DNA of 64,000 bases from a virus. Positions 42,710 to 49,853 of the stretch are shown piece after piece. Position 1 is the first letter of the stretch, and each line of letters starts with the position of its first letter. The notes under the pieces are model-generated. The model was not told where the DNA came from and did not search any database. It worked only from the letters and a program-made list of their open reading frames with translations. Where the stretch lies: positions 62,001 through 126,000 of the IMG/VR virus record IMGVR_UViG_3300033182_000581, one strand, 5' to 3'. Position numbers and translations under genes: made by a program.

Positions 42710-42993
42710 TAGTATTTGAGGCAAGAACATTAGAAGAACTTATCGTTGAGGTAAGGGAGAGAGAAGTAGAGATAGGAGTAGAATCCGTAATCTCAACTCT
42801 TATAGGATTACAAACTGGTGTTGAGGTGGTGAAATTAGATATAAAAACAACCGATGAATTAAAAGAAGAATTTGATTTTTCATTGGAAGTAATCATAGAA
42901 GATTACGAGGAAACATTCAGAAAGAATAAGGATAAGTTAATCAAAGCAGAAGAGTACGAACTCCTATCAGAAATACAAACATATATCGGATGA
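42706..42993 (+). CDS. Hypothetical acidic protein
   Basis: 95 residues, rich in Glu/Val ('LEELIVEVREREVEIGVESVISTL'), helical. Last gene before the repeat-flanked moron. Confidence 0.55.
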   Translation: MIVFEARTLEELIVEVREREVEIGVESVISTLIGLQTGVEVVKLDIKTTDELKEEFDFSLEVIIEDYEETFRKNKDKLIKAEEYELLSEIQTYIG

Positions 42994-43000
42994 TAAATCC

Positions 43001-43022
43001 AAAGTGAGGTAGAATAAAATAA
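43001..43022 (+). repeat. 22-bp direct repeat, left copy
   Basis: Bases 43001-43022 recur exactly at 43610-43631, flanking the secreted-protein gene. Confidence 0.8.
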
Positions 43023-43061
43023 GCTAAATGATATAGATAAATGTGATAATAATATTACATA

Positions 43062-43105
43062 TACCCAACTATTAAGTAATACTTACCCAACTATTAAATA
43101 ATACT
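43062..43105 (+). repeat. Tandem repeat, two 22-bp units
   Basis: Unit TACCCAACTATTAAGTAATA-CT at 43062-43083 and again at 43084-43105 with one change. The period is close to two DNA turns, consistent with a binding site upstream of the gene at 43127. Confidence 0.75.
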
Positions 43106-43126
43106 TATAGTAAAGAGGAGTCTAAA

Positions 43127-43606
43127 ATGAAACCATTATTAACACTATTACTACTGTTACTATGGACAATAGGTAATGGACAAACAAAACCGCGACCACG
43201 AACATCAGATAATTGGGGTGTAGAACTATCAGCAAATATCTCTAATTATAACTCACTATCCATTAGCATAGAAAAAGAGTTCCATTATAACAATTGGACA
43301 TTCGGGCCAAGAGTAGAGTTGGTAAATCCATTTGATTCTATATCATATAAAGGTGGTGATACTACATACCAAATGAACGCTCAGATAAGAATAAGATTAG
43401 CACAAGTAGAGTATAGGGTAAACCCATCTATAAAGATAGGAATATCTCCATTTTGGATGTTAGGACCCCTCCCACAAAGAGGATACTATAAGACACCCAC
43501 ATCTATATATGCAGATTTCAGATTGAAAAATGACCTGTTCTTTGTAACAACATTCACCACATCTCAGAGAGAAATGGTACAACTATCCGTTCGGAAGAGA
43601 TTGTAA
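43127..43606 (+). CDS. Secreted beta-barrel-like protein (possible outer-membrane protein)
   Basis: 159 residues. 'MKPLLTLLLLLLWTIGNGQT' is a signal peptide with likely cleavage after GNGQ. The mature part alternates hydrophobic and polar residues ('WGVELSANISNYNSLSISIE', 'TFGPRVELVN', 'AQIRIRLAQVEYRVN', 'SIYADFRLKNDLFFVTTF') and ends in 'VQLSVRKRL', as in small outer-membrane barrels. AGAGGAG seven bases before the ATG is an unusually good ribosome-binding site for this genome. Superinfection exclusion or surface change is plausible. Confidence 0.65.
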   Translation: MKPLLTLLLLLLWTIGNGQTKPRPRTSDNWGVELSANISNYNSLSISIEKEFHYNNWTFGPRVELVNPFDSISYKGGDTTYQMNAQIRIRLAQVEYRVNPSIKIGISPFWMLGPLPQRGYYKTPTSIYADFRLKNDLFFVTTFTTSQREMVQLSVRKRL

Positions 43607-43609
43607 AAA

Positions 43610-43631
43610 AAAGTGAGGTAGAATAAAATAA
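43610..43631 (+). repeat. 22-bp direct repeat, right copy
   Basis: Exact copy of 43001-43022. A degenerate third relative, AAAATGAGGTGTAAATGAAA, lies near 44034. Confidence 0.75.
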
Positions 43632-43786
43632 CCTCAATAATAAAGAAACTACCTTATATACTAATAATAACCCATACTATACATATTACTCTATAAAGAG
43701 AATAATAACCCATACCGTTCCCACCGTAGGTTACCGACCGAAGGTGTGTAGAGAAAAAATTCCAGAGGAATTTCTATAAAAGCCAT

Positions 43787-43814
43787 AACCTCCTAATCCA
43801 TAGGGGGTTTTTTT
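43787..43814 (+). terminator. Intrinsic terminator after the beta-barrel gene
   Basis: AACCTCCTA (43787-43795), loop of five, TAGGGGGTT (43801-43809) with one T-G pair, followed by a T-run to 43814. Confidence 0.7.
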
Positions 43815-43941
43815 ATACCCAAACTCCCCCATAAAGCCCTACTAAAATACCCACTTTCTACCACATTTCACCACTTTCCATAAAACTCTAGCACTCTCTA
43901 ACCATTCCCTATCAGTATTACCTAATATTGGGAATGGGAGG

Positions 43942-43977
43942 CCTCCCCGCCAAGGCCATAAATCCCCTCCCCGCCAA
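43942..43977 (+). repeat. Direct repeat CCTCCCCGCCAA x2
   Basis: The 12-mer occurs at 43942-43953 and 43966-43977, 24 bp apart, in unusually C-rich sequence for this genome. Confidence 0.6.
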
Positions 43978-44271
43978 AACCAATGATATCCCATTTATAC
44001 CAAACTCCCCTTAGGGGAAGGGTAGGGTAAGAAAATGAGGTGTAAATGAAATAAGCTCATGCACTTTTTTGTGAAGAAAACAAATTTTTATGCCCAGAAG
44101 TTATTAACTGACAGAGTGTCATAGTGGCTTTATGGGGCACTGAAAAAGTTATCAACACCCATTTTATGACATTATGTCACCCGAAGCGGGATAAAAATGG
44201 GGCATAAAAAGTTATCCACAAAGTTATTAACATACTGACATATTGTCTGTTGATAAGTTTCTTTAGCTTTA

Positions 44272-44303
44272 TTTGGAATTCTCCCATTTATTTCGTATCT
44301 TTA
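44272..44303 (+). promoter_or_regulatory. Orphan promoter inside the gene-free region
   Basis: TTTGG 44272-44276, 19-base spacer, TATCTTTA 44296-44303. No gene begins within 300 bases downstream, so it could make a regulatory or primer RNA. Confidence 0.6.
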
Positions 44304-44307
44304 CAGG

Positions 44308-44535
44308 GGGGTTATATATAAAAAAACTGCCCATTTATGGGTAACACTCCAAAACCCTTACCAGCAGTCGGGTTTCGAGGGTATCTCGATAGCTATAAAA
44401 GTTTATAAATCTCCAATATTGGGAAGATAAAGTTATCCACAATGCTGCCCTGTTCCTATAATTGGAATAAATAGTTACATTTGTAACACGCTGTGTTTAC
44501 TATTTATGGGGGGTTGTGGATATCTTGTGGAAAAC
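44308..44535 (+). ncRNA. Candidate structured non-coding or primer RNA
   Basis: Would start near 44308 from the orphan promoter. It contains hairpin potential: CCCAT-TT-ATGGG, an AACCC/GGGTT stem, and CGAG-GGTAT-CTCG around 44340-44395. There is no clear terminator. The 3' end given is arbitrary (next promoter). Confidence 0.3.
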
Positions 44536-44591
44536 TTAACACAAATTTAACATTAGGGATTTGGATATATGGGGATAATGTGTTATCTTTA
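44536..44591 (+). promoter_or_regulatory. TTAACA-tandem promoter module, copy 5
   Basis: TTAACA at 44536 and 44547, TTTGG 44560-44564, 19-base spacer, TATCTTTA 44584-44591, AAAAGAGAGATAAGTT before ATG 44614. Confidence 0.8.
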
Positions 44592-44613
44592 CTATGTAAA
44601 AGAGAGATAAGTT

Positions 44614-45186
44614 ATGAAAAACAAGAAAATCAAAATCGAGTTGGGTGGTCAAATGTATGAGTTGAACGCCAAGTGTTTACGAGAAAATACCTACGGAGCT
44701 GGTAAGAACGTAGGAAAATACCTTTACATCAGTCACGCTGATGCTGGGTCTTTGGTGAAACAATTTGTTAAGAAGAATTATCCTAATGTGGTATGTAAGG
44801 TGAGTTCATCCTCTTTTAGTGGTGGTAACTCTCTTGATGTTTATGTCCACGATAAATTAGGTAACCCCATCGCTCAAGACATTTACGACAATATTAACCG
44901 ATTCGCCCACCAATGGGAGTATGGTAAGTTCAACGGAATGTTCGACATCTACGAGAACTATGAGTCCGCCGGAGCGGTGTCTGACAACGGAACGACCATC
45001 CAAGCCGGTGTTAAGTATGTGAATGTTTACAACCGAGCTAAATTCGGAACGATGGAAGCTATCCTCTACGAAGTAATGGAAGAGGGTCGTGAGTTCGGTG
45101 AGGTCACCAAGTTCTACACCGATTCAACCACCAAAAACCAAGTGGTTCGAGCTCAAAAAGTTCTTTCAGAGTTAGGTAAGATTTAA
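44614..45186 (+). CDS. LPD29-like domain protein, paralogue 2
   Basis: 190 residues. 'HADAGSLVKQFVKKNYPNVVCKVSSSSFSGGNSLDVYV' and 'INRFAHQWEYGKFNGMFDIYE' align with paralogue 1 at 34220-34819; both have 'DNGT...GVKYVNV'. The codon choice looks richer in C and G than its neighbours (for example ACC, GCC, GAG), which may mean higher expression or a different history. Function unknown. Confidence 0.68.
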   Translation: MKNKKIKIELGGQMYELNAKCLRENTYGAGKNVGKYLYISHADAGSLVKQFVKKNYPNVVCKVSSSSFSGGNSLDVYVHDKLGNPIAQDIYDNINRFAHQWEYGKFNGMFDIYENYESAGAVSDNGTTIQAGVKYVNVYNRAKFGTMEAILYEVMEEGREFGEVTKFYTDSTTKNQVVRAQKVLSELGKI

Positions 45187-45238
45187 CACAAAGTTAACAT
45201 TAAAAGTTTGGAACTTTGAGAATTATTCACTACATTTA
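45183..45238 (+). promoter_or_regulatory. TTAACA-tandem promoter module, copy 6
   Basis: TTAACA 45183 (overlapping the stop) and 45194, TTTGG 45207-45211, 19-base spacer, TACATTTA 45231-45238. Confidence 0.78.
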
Positions 45239-45260
45239 CTATGTAAAAGAGAGATAAGTT

Positions 45261-45476
45261 ATGAAACAACTAGAAGAATTAGTAAATGATGGATATGAAG
45301 ATTTAACTATATCAAAACAAAACTTTATTACATTAATAGAAAAATATGGACATAATATACCGATACTTATCAATAATAAAAAGGTATGGATTCACTTTAC
45401 GGAATCTGATAAAATATTAGTAGAATGTGATATAAGTGATGGAAGTGGTATAGAATTAAATATTGAAGAAATATGA
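45261..45476 (+). CDS. Hypothetical protein
   Basis: 71 residues, acidic, alternating strands ('IPILINNKKVWIHFTESDKILVECDI'). Overlaps the next gene as ATGA. Unknown. Confidence 0.6.
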   Translation: MKQLEELVNDGYEDLTISKQNFITLIEKYGHNIPILINNKKVWIHFTESDKILVECDISDGSGIELNIEEI

Positions 45477-45736
45477 AACATAAAAGACTAACTCAAGAAC
45501 AATTAAAAGAGTATGAAAATAAAAAACTCACTTCAAAAGATATAATAGAAATGGAAGAAAAGGGTTTTAGAATACCGCTAATGGTAAAATTATATAATTT
45601 AGAAAAAGAAGATAAAATAAGTTTTACCGAAGATACACTAACAGATATGTTAAAATTTGCTATTGAAAATGAGTATTATGAAAAAGCAGCTATATTAAAA
45701 TCGTATTTAGATAATCACATCACACCCAACAATTAA
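45473..45736 (+). CDS. Hypothetical protein with C-terminal UVR-like hairpin
   Basis: 87 residues. 'LTDMLKFAIENEYYEKAAILKSYLDNH' has the UVR motif spacing (Y-E-K-A-A-x-L), like the protein at 31688. N-terminal half charged and helical. Confidence 0.55.
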   Translation: MKHKRLTQEQLKEYENKKLTSKDIIEMEEKGFRIPLMVKLYNLEKEDKISFTEDTLTDMLKFAIENEYYEKAAILKSYLDNHITPNN

Positions 45737-45814
45737 AGCACCTTTATCAAATTAATTGATATTTATTAGTATAGATGAGATAATCGAAAAAATAATAATC
45801 TAAATTCAAGATAT

Positions 45815-46009
45815 ATGAAGAATCAGTATGGTAAGAAGTATCAGTATGGATACCAACCCAAAATTAATTACTGGAAGTACAAGTGGAATCAAGCCTTAGA
45901 GATGGGTGATGTAGAAGGAGCACTCCGAGCAGAGTGGAAGGTAGAATACTTTACCCAACGCCAGTTAGATATCTACGGGCACCATATGGTGGTAGGGAAT
46001 GTAATATAA
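45815..46009 (+). CDS. Hypothetical aromatic-rich protein
   Basis: 64 residues with 9 tyrosines and several Trp/Lys ('NQYGKKYQYGYQPKINYWKYKW'). No family recognised. Confidence 0.55.
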   Translation: MKNQYGKKYQYGYQPKINYWKYKWNQALEMGDVEGALRAEWKVEYFTQRQLDIYGHHMVVGNVI

Positions 46010-46210
46010 GAGATGGGCCACAACCACCCTTCGTAAGCCATTATAGGCGATGAAAGATACTCGTGCAGGGGGGTGGGGGTATTTTCTCGTAATCCTCTGA
46101 GAATCAATGACTTAGACGTGGGCTTAGTTGGTTTTTATGCAGAGGTCGCTTTTTCTCTCTAGGGAAAACCTATCTGAAGTGGTATGTAGTACATATGAGG
46201 TAAATAATAA
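46010..46210 (+). other. Gene-free GC-richer stretch, possible structured RNA
   Basis: 200 bases without a credible gene (the longest ATG frame is 16 codons). It contains GCC-ATTATA-GGC and a G-run at 46069-46077, unlike the surrounding AT-rich DNA. It is not a tRNA by the arm pattern. Confidence 0.35.
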
Positions 46211-46266
46211 TTAACATAAAGTTAACATTGGAGATTTGGTAGTTTGGGTTATTATTATTATATTAG
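46211..46266 (+). promoter_or_regulatory. TTAACA-tandem promoter module, copy 7
   Basis: TTAACA 46211 and 46222, TTTGG 46235-46239, 19-base spacer, TATATTAG 46259-46266, GAGAGATATG at the start codon. Confidence 0.8.
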
Positions 46267-46285
46267 TAGTGTAATAATGAGAGAT

Positions 46286-46567
46286 ATGATTTACAATAAA
46301 GAAAGTTTTAAGAGTTCGGTTGTTGGACTTCCAAAAGAAGAGTTAGTGTTACTCCACTCATCTATCAGAGTGGCAATGGCCAAAACTCCAAAAGAGAAAC
46401 GTCGTGTTATGAACCAATGTGAAAGACTAAGGAAGGTTGTGTTTGGAACTGATGTGATTGAACGATTAGAAGGGTTGGATAGAAAGGTACTACTATCTAT
46501 GTTGAATTCAACCAACGGAATCTTAATGAAGAAATCATATAGTGAAACAGGTAGAATGAATTGGTAA
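46286..46567 (+). CDS. Hypothetical basic helical protein
   Basis: 93 residues, helical and basic ('LHSSIRVAMAKTPKEKRRVMNQCERLRKVVFG'). ATG 46286 is chosen after GAGAGAT; ATG 46277 would add three residues. Confidence 0.58.
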   Translation: MIYNKESFKSSVVGLPKEELVLLHSSIRVAMAKTPKEKRRVMNQCERLRKVVFGTDVIERLEGLDRKVLLSMLNSTNGILMKKSYSETGRMNW

Positions 46568-46578
46568 TTAGATAATCT

Positions 46579-46965
46579 ATGAAAAACCCAATTAACGAAT
46601 CTGGCCTAAAACTTGAAGAGTCATTAGAGAACTACTTGAGGGTCAATGGGTTACCTTATAAACGAAACTCCAATGGTATTGATTTTATTGTAGGCGATGG
46701 TCAGTATTATATAGAATGTAAGAATCAAACACAAGGTGGTTCAGTAAATGAGAAGTTACCACATACCATTTGGAAGTATCAGCAAAAGTATGGAATGGAC
46801 ACGATGTACATTATTCAACCATATACTGATGGTATGGGTGTGGTTATGAACCATATACAATGGTTGGAGTCTATGTTAGGTATTAATGTACATATTGTAT
46901 CGTATGAAGATATGTGTAATGTGTTGAGTGGTAATAAAATTGACCCACCATCAATCTATTGGTAA
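46579..46965 (+). CDS. Putative PD-(D/E)XK endonuclease
   Basis: 128 residues. 'GLPYKRNSNGIDFIVGDGQYYIECKNQTQGGSVNEKLPHTIWKY' near 27-75 has the D...E-x-K active site of small restriction-like or Holliday-junction-type nucleases, and a later strand-helix pair. It probably cuts DNA; the substrate is unknown. Confidence 0.65.
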   Translation: MKNPINESGLKLEESLENYLRVNGLPYKRNSNGIDFIVGDGQYYIECKNQTQGGSVNEKLPHTIWKYQQKYGMDTMYIIQPYTDGMGVVMNHIQWLESMLGINVHIVSYEDMCNVLSGNKIDPPSIYW

Positions 46966-47046
46966 ACAAGCGACGCAGGATTAGATATCCATTCTTCAGA
47001 AGTAAAGGATGACAAGTGGAATGGTATAACACTTAAAAGATTATAG
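46966..47046 (+). pseudogene. Possible dUTPase remnant
   Basis: In frame after the nuclease stop, 'TSDAGLDIHSSEVKDDK' reads like motif 1 of dUTPase (AGLD), then stops after 26 codons. The rest of the enzyme is absent here. Could be chance. Confidence 0.25.
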
Positions 47047-47050
47047 AGAT

Positions 47051-47161
47051 ATGAATAATGTTATATACATAGATGGTATTGGGTATAAGGTTATTACCAA
47101 AAATCGAATTAACTCAGATGGTGTATCAGAGCCATATGATATTTATGAACCTTTAAATTAA
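47051..47161 (+). CDS. Hypothetical 36-residue protein
   Basis: 'MNNVIYIDGIGYKVITKNRI...', a strand-rich small protein following AGAGAT. Supported only by composition and the ribosome-site-like sequence. Confidence 0.45.
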   Translation: MNNVIYIDGIGYKVITKNRINSDGVSEPYDIYEPLN

Positions 47162-47164
47162 GAT

Positions 47165-47284
47165 ATGAAACGGGATAAACAATATAGGGATTCAGCCCTA
47201 TTCGCGGGAATTGGTATGATTAGTTTCGTTGCCATAGTTATTGGAATGATAATCTATAATATAGTGGTAAATGGGATTGGTTAA
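47165..47284 (+). CDS. Small single-helix membrane protein
   Basis: 39 residues, one hydrophobic helix ('ALFAGIGMISFVAIVIGMIIYNIVV' in parts), short basic N-terminus. Overlaps the next gene by 14 bases. Confidence 0.55.
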   Translation: MKRDKQYRDSALFAGIGMISFVAIVIGMIIYNIVVNGIG

Positions 47285-47444
47285 AAAATGGAAAGGAAAA
47301 CTGCTCACCAAACTATTTGTGGAATGGGTGCGGGAATCTAAGGATGTCGAAGCCCTTCAGTTCTCTAAGGAACTGATTTCCAATAGGTTAGATATGGTAG
47401 AGGGTAGAATTAGAGTTATAGGATTCCGAAATGATATTAAGTGA
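47271..47444 (+). CDS. Hypothetical 57-residue protein
   Basis: 'MGLVKKWKGKLLTKLFVEWVRESKDVEAL...', basic amphipathic start then acidic helix. Overlaps both neighbours by 14 bases each, in the compact style of this region. Confidence 0.55.
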   Translation: MGLVKKWKGKLLTKLFVEWVRESKDVEALQFSKELISNRLDMVEGRIRVIGFRNDIK

Positions 47445-47694
47445 ACGACAGTGGAATGCATTGGGTAAAATGCTTGGTGGTAACTCTGAGTATTCGGATA
47501 GGATTTCAGGCGGGGGTTCTACCATAACCCTTAAACGCATATCCCATCTTCAGAACTCTTATCTACTTACCTATAATGGGAATATAGAAGTAGAGATACA
47601 TAGGTATTCAGAGATATCTAATTATGATTTAACCCTTTTACATACTCTATGGAATCTATGGGTAGCTCGTAATTATCCTAAAGAGTTAGATTAA
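47431..47694 (+). CDS. Hypothetical protein
   Basis: 87 residues, 'LSERQWNALGKMLGGNSEYSDRISGGGSTITLKRI...', helix then strands. No family recognised. Confidence 0.55.
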   Translation: MILSERQWNALGKMLGGNSEYSDRISGGGSTITLKRISHLQNSYLLTYNGNIEVEIHRYSEISNYDLTLLHTLWNLWVARNYPKELD

Positions 47695-47723
47695 GTAATT
47701 TATTTTTTACATCACTTTTGAAA

Positions 47724-47834
47724 ATGTACAGATACAATATAGATTCGTTTGATTGGGATGGAATCCTTTTCCACGCAAAGTTATCCCAATTATGGGATTC
47801 CGATAGGCGAGGTAGGTGGCTTTCCCAATGGTAA
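47724..47834 (+). CDS. Possible 36-residue protein
   Basis: 'MYRYNIDSFDWDGILFHAKLSQLW...', aromatic-rich. Weakly supported. Confidence 0.35.
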   Translation: MYRYNIDSFDWDGILFHAKLSQLWDSDRRGRWLSQW

Positions 47835-47854
47835 ACGACAATTCGTTATAGAGA

Positions 47855-47980
47855 ATGAAAGGGCTGGTGGGTTTCGTAGAATTCCAATGTGAAGAGTGGG
47901 AAGAAGAAGGTCTTTACTGGCGATTCACATCTGAGGATGGGATTCCCCTAAGAGTATTTGTAGATGGTGAATGGGCGTAG
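47855..47980 (+). CDS. Possible 41-residue acidic protein
   Basis: 'MKGLVGFVEFQCEEWEEEGLYWRF...', acidic strands. It starts after GAGAATGA; support is composition only. Beyond it, 47981-48064 has a small ACCAC-TTCGG-GTGGT hairpin and no gene. Confidence 0.4.
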   Translation: MKGLVGFVEFQCEEWEEEGLYWRFTSEDGIPLRVFVDGEWA

Positions 47981-48064
47981 ATTGTTGACGGGCCTGCATG
48001 CGAAAGGAATTGAAAATTTCTTTTAAAAGCACACCACTTCGGGTGGTCTGATGGGCACGAAGAT

Positions 48065-48119
48065 TTAACAATTTTTTAACATTGGGATTTGGATATATAA
48101 AAAATTATTCGTATATTAG
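48065..48119 (+). promoter_or_regulatory. TTAACA-tandem promoter module, copy 8
   Basis: TTAACA 48065 and 48076, TTTGG 48088-48092, 19-base spacer, TATATTAG 48112-48119. Confidence 0.8.
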
Positions 48120-48144
48120 TACTGTAATAAGAGATTAAAACAAT

Positions 48145-48504
48145 ATGATTATGAACTTCAATGACATTAAATTCGGAACTCACCCAAATGGGAGAGGTAT
48201 TCAAGGTAAGTTAAAAGTGAATGGGTTTACCCTAAGTGTGGTGGCCGGTTCATCTGCTTACAGTACACCGCGCGAAGATTTGAATTCACCTGATGATTTC
48301 AGTTCGTTTGAAATTGCAGTGTTTGATTCCAATGGTGATTGGGCAACTCAAACATTCTTTCCTGATTTAGGTGATGATGTTAAAGGTTGGGTAGATAGAG
48401 ATGAGATTACTGAGTTGATTGGTAAACTTCAAAACCACATCCCTAATAACACAATTGCTGGTGTTGATTTTACCGATTCACTAAACCTACTGAATAATCT
48501 TTAA
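48145..48504 (+). CDS. Hypothetical protein
   Basis: 119 residues, beta-rich ('KLKVNGFTLSVVAGSSAYSTP', 'SSFEIAVFDSNGDWATQTFFP'). Start 48145 or 48151. Unknown. Confidence 0.58.
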   Translation: MIMNFNDIKFGTHPNGRGIQGKLKVNGFTLSVVAGSSAYSTPREDLNSPDDFSSFEIAVFDSNGDWATQTFFPDLGDDVKGWVDRDEITELIGKLQNHIPNNTIAGVDFTDSLNLLNNL

Positions 48505-48515
48505 AACAAAAGAGA

Positions 48516-48653
48516 GTGAGTAAGGCAAAACTTGTTGGTATGATATGTAAAGAGCAGTTGCAAATGCTTGAGGAAAACCACCCATTTTTTGGAATAAAGA
48601 AAGTCCTCACACCTTACTCTATTTTAACCTTTAACACCAAAGACAATGAATAA
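48516..48653 (+). CDS. Hypothetical 45-residue protein, GTG start
   Basis: Read from GTG 48516 (preceded by AAAAGAGAG) as MSKAKLVGMICKEQLQMLE...; an ATG-only version begins at 48540. It overlaps the next gene by eight bases. Confidence 0.5.
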   Translation: MSKAKLVGMICKEQLQMLEENHPFFGIKKVLTPYSILTFNTKDNE

Positions 48654-49206
48654 ATTTAAGTTTTTAAAAGTATTTAATTCACCATTCAAAAGACCAAAAC
48701 TTAAATGGTATTTTGGAAAGGTTGCAATTGGTACTCCATATTTTTATCCACGAAGATGGGTTAAACATACACCAAAAACTGCATCTAAAATTGCATTTGA
48801 AAAAGTTAACAAAATGAATGTTGACATTAGTAAACGTAGAGATGCTTACAATAAATGGTATAATTCAACGTTGAATTCTAGATATGCCGTTCCAAAAAAG
48901 ATTGGATTTGACTTTGTAGGATTAGGTTGGAAAATAAAATGGACTGATACGGATTACCGATTTGAATGGAATCCTATTTGGTCATTCGTTTTCTTTAAGT
49001 GGCAAATTGCAGTATCATTTGTACCAGATGATTGTCATCACTATTGGGCTTGTTGGTTAACTTATGAAAATAATACTGATAAAAATCTACCAGCTGAAGA
49101 ACGAATTAAGATAGCCAAAGAAATTAATCCTGAGGTTTGGACTTCAAGTCGTGAGGGTAAAGAAGAAACAATTTGTTATTGGGATAAAGTTTTAAAAGAA
49201 AAATGA
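48646..49206 (+). CDS. Hypothetical protein
   Basis: 186 residues, rich in Trp, Phe and Lys ('FKRPKLKWYFGKVAIGTPYFYPRRW', 'WNPIWSFVFFKWQIAVSF'). 'DDCHHYWACWLTYE' holds two Cys and two His. Reminiscent of unnamed proteins in large phages. Unknown. Confidence 0.58.
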   Translation: MNKFKFLKVFNSPFKRPKLKWYFGKVAIGTPYFYPRRWVKHTPKTASKIAFEKVNKMNVDISKRRDAYNKWYNSTLNSRYAVPKKIGFDFVGLGWKIKWTDTDYRFEWNPIWSFVFFKWQIAVSFVPDDCHHYWACWLTYENNTDKNLPAEERIKIAKEINPEVWTSSREGKEETICYWDKVLKEK

Positions 49207-49601
49207 AAGAGTTTATTAATCGATACAATGATGTATTCACATTTGAATACAATGATAGAGGTAACATCCAATGGAGTGGTAACTTTGAACATTGTCGTTT
49301 TGGAGTTGCTAATGTGTATGATGATGCATACAATGAATATAAGAAAGATGGTGGTACACTATCTATGAAAGAATTCATTAAGGAAGTTCATTACTACGAT
49401 TCTGAATCCTTTGAATCATCGGAGATTTCCAAAGCATATCGTGGGTTGGTGTACTCTGATTGGAATACCATCACAATGGTAGACCCAAGTGGTGGCCCAT
49501 ACATTAGTAAGGGATTGGATATGGGTCTTTTTGAAATGGAAGGAAAAGTAACTGGATTCACTCCTAATGAGAGTGGATACGAAATTCATATAGAAAAATG
49601 A
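49203..49601 (+). CDS. Hypothetical acidic protein
   Basis: 132 residues, acidic and tyrosine-rich, mixed alpha/beta. ATGA overlap with the previous gene. Unknown. Confidence 0.58.
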   Translation: MKEFINRYNDVFTFEYNDRGNIQWSGNFEHCRFGVANVYDDAYNEYKKDGGTLSMKEFIKEVHYYDSESFESSEISKAYRGLVYSDWNTITMVDPSGGPYISKGLDMGLFEMEGKVTGFTPNESGYEIHIEK

Positions 49602-49699
49602 TAGAGTTTAAATGGATGGTAGTGATACTAACGATTGTTGTTAGTGCATTGTTTATATACTTAACAGGTAAAGAAGAAAATGAAAATATCAATAAGTAG
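49598..49699 (+). CDS. Small membrane protein, 33 residues
   Basis: 'MIEFKWMVVILTIVVSALFIYLTGKEE...': one transmembrane helix and an acidic tail. ATGA overlap upstream and a 20-base overlap downstream. Confidence 0.55.
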   Translation: MIEFKWMVVILTIVVSALFIYLTGKEENENINK

Positions 49700-49817
49700 T
49701 ATATGGGGTCAGATTTATATCTTACCCTTTATTAAGTTGACACATACCCGAACACTAAATGGTGATTTGGAACTAATCATTGGTTGGTTAAAGTGGGAGA
49801 TTATTTTTGGAATTTAA
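49680..49817 (+). CDS. Possible 45-residue protein
   Basis: 'MKISISSIWGQIYILPF...' ending 'WEIIFGI', hydrophobic and aromatic, ending at the next promoter. Moderately plausible. Confidence 0.42.
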   Translation: MKISISSIWGQIYILPFIKLTHTRTLNGDLELIIGWLKWEIIFGI

Positions 49818-49849
49818 TTTGGTAGTTTCAAAAATATTTAGTATATTAG
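49818..49849 (+). promoter_or_regulatory. Bacteroidota-type promoter before the phosphoesterase
   Basis: TTTGG 49818-49822, 19-base spacer, TATATTAG 49842-49849; ATG 49854 after four bases. Confidence 0.72.
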
Positions 49850-49853
49850 ATGT

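Larger units (their letters stand above)
44101..44535. other. Candidate replication origin: DnaA boxes and palindromes in a gene-free region
   Basis: From 43607 to 44613 I see no credible gene. TTATCCACA, the perfect DnaA box, occurs at 44212-44220 and 44433-44441. One-mismatch relatives are at 44149-44157 (TTATCAACA), 44515-44523 (TGTGGATAT) and 44526-44534 (TGTGGAAAA). Three related 13-bp palindromes of the form TGACA-N3-TGTCA lie at 44109-44121, 44167-44179 and 44236-44248 (the last imperfect). Such clustering suggests an initiator-binding region; a regulatory or packaging role is possible. Confidence 0.55.

Noticed and set aside
43607-44613. Attachment site or integrase-related region
   Set aside because: No integrase is present and no tRNA fragment repeat is visible; DnaA boxes and palindromes fit an origin better.
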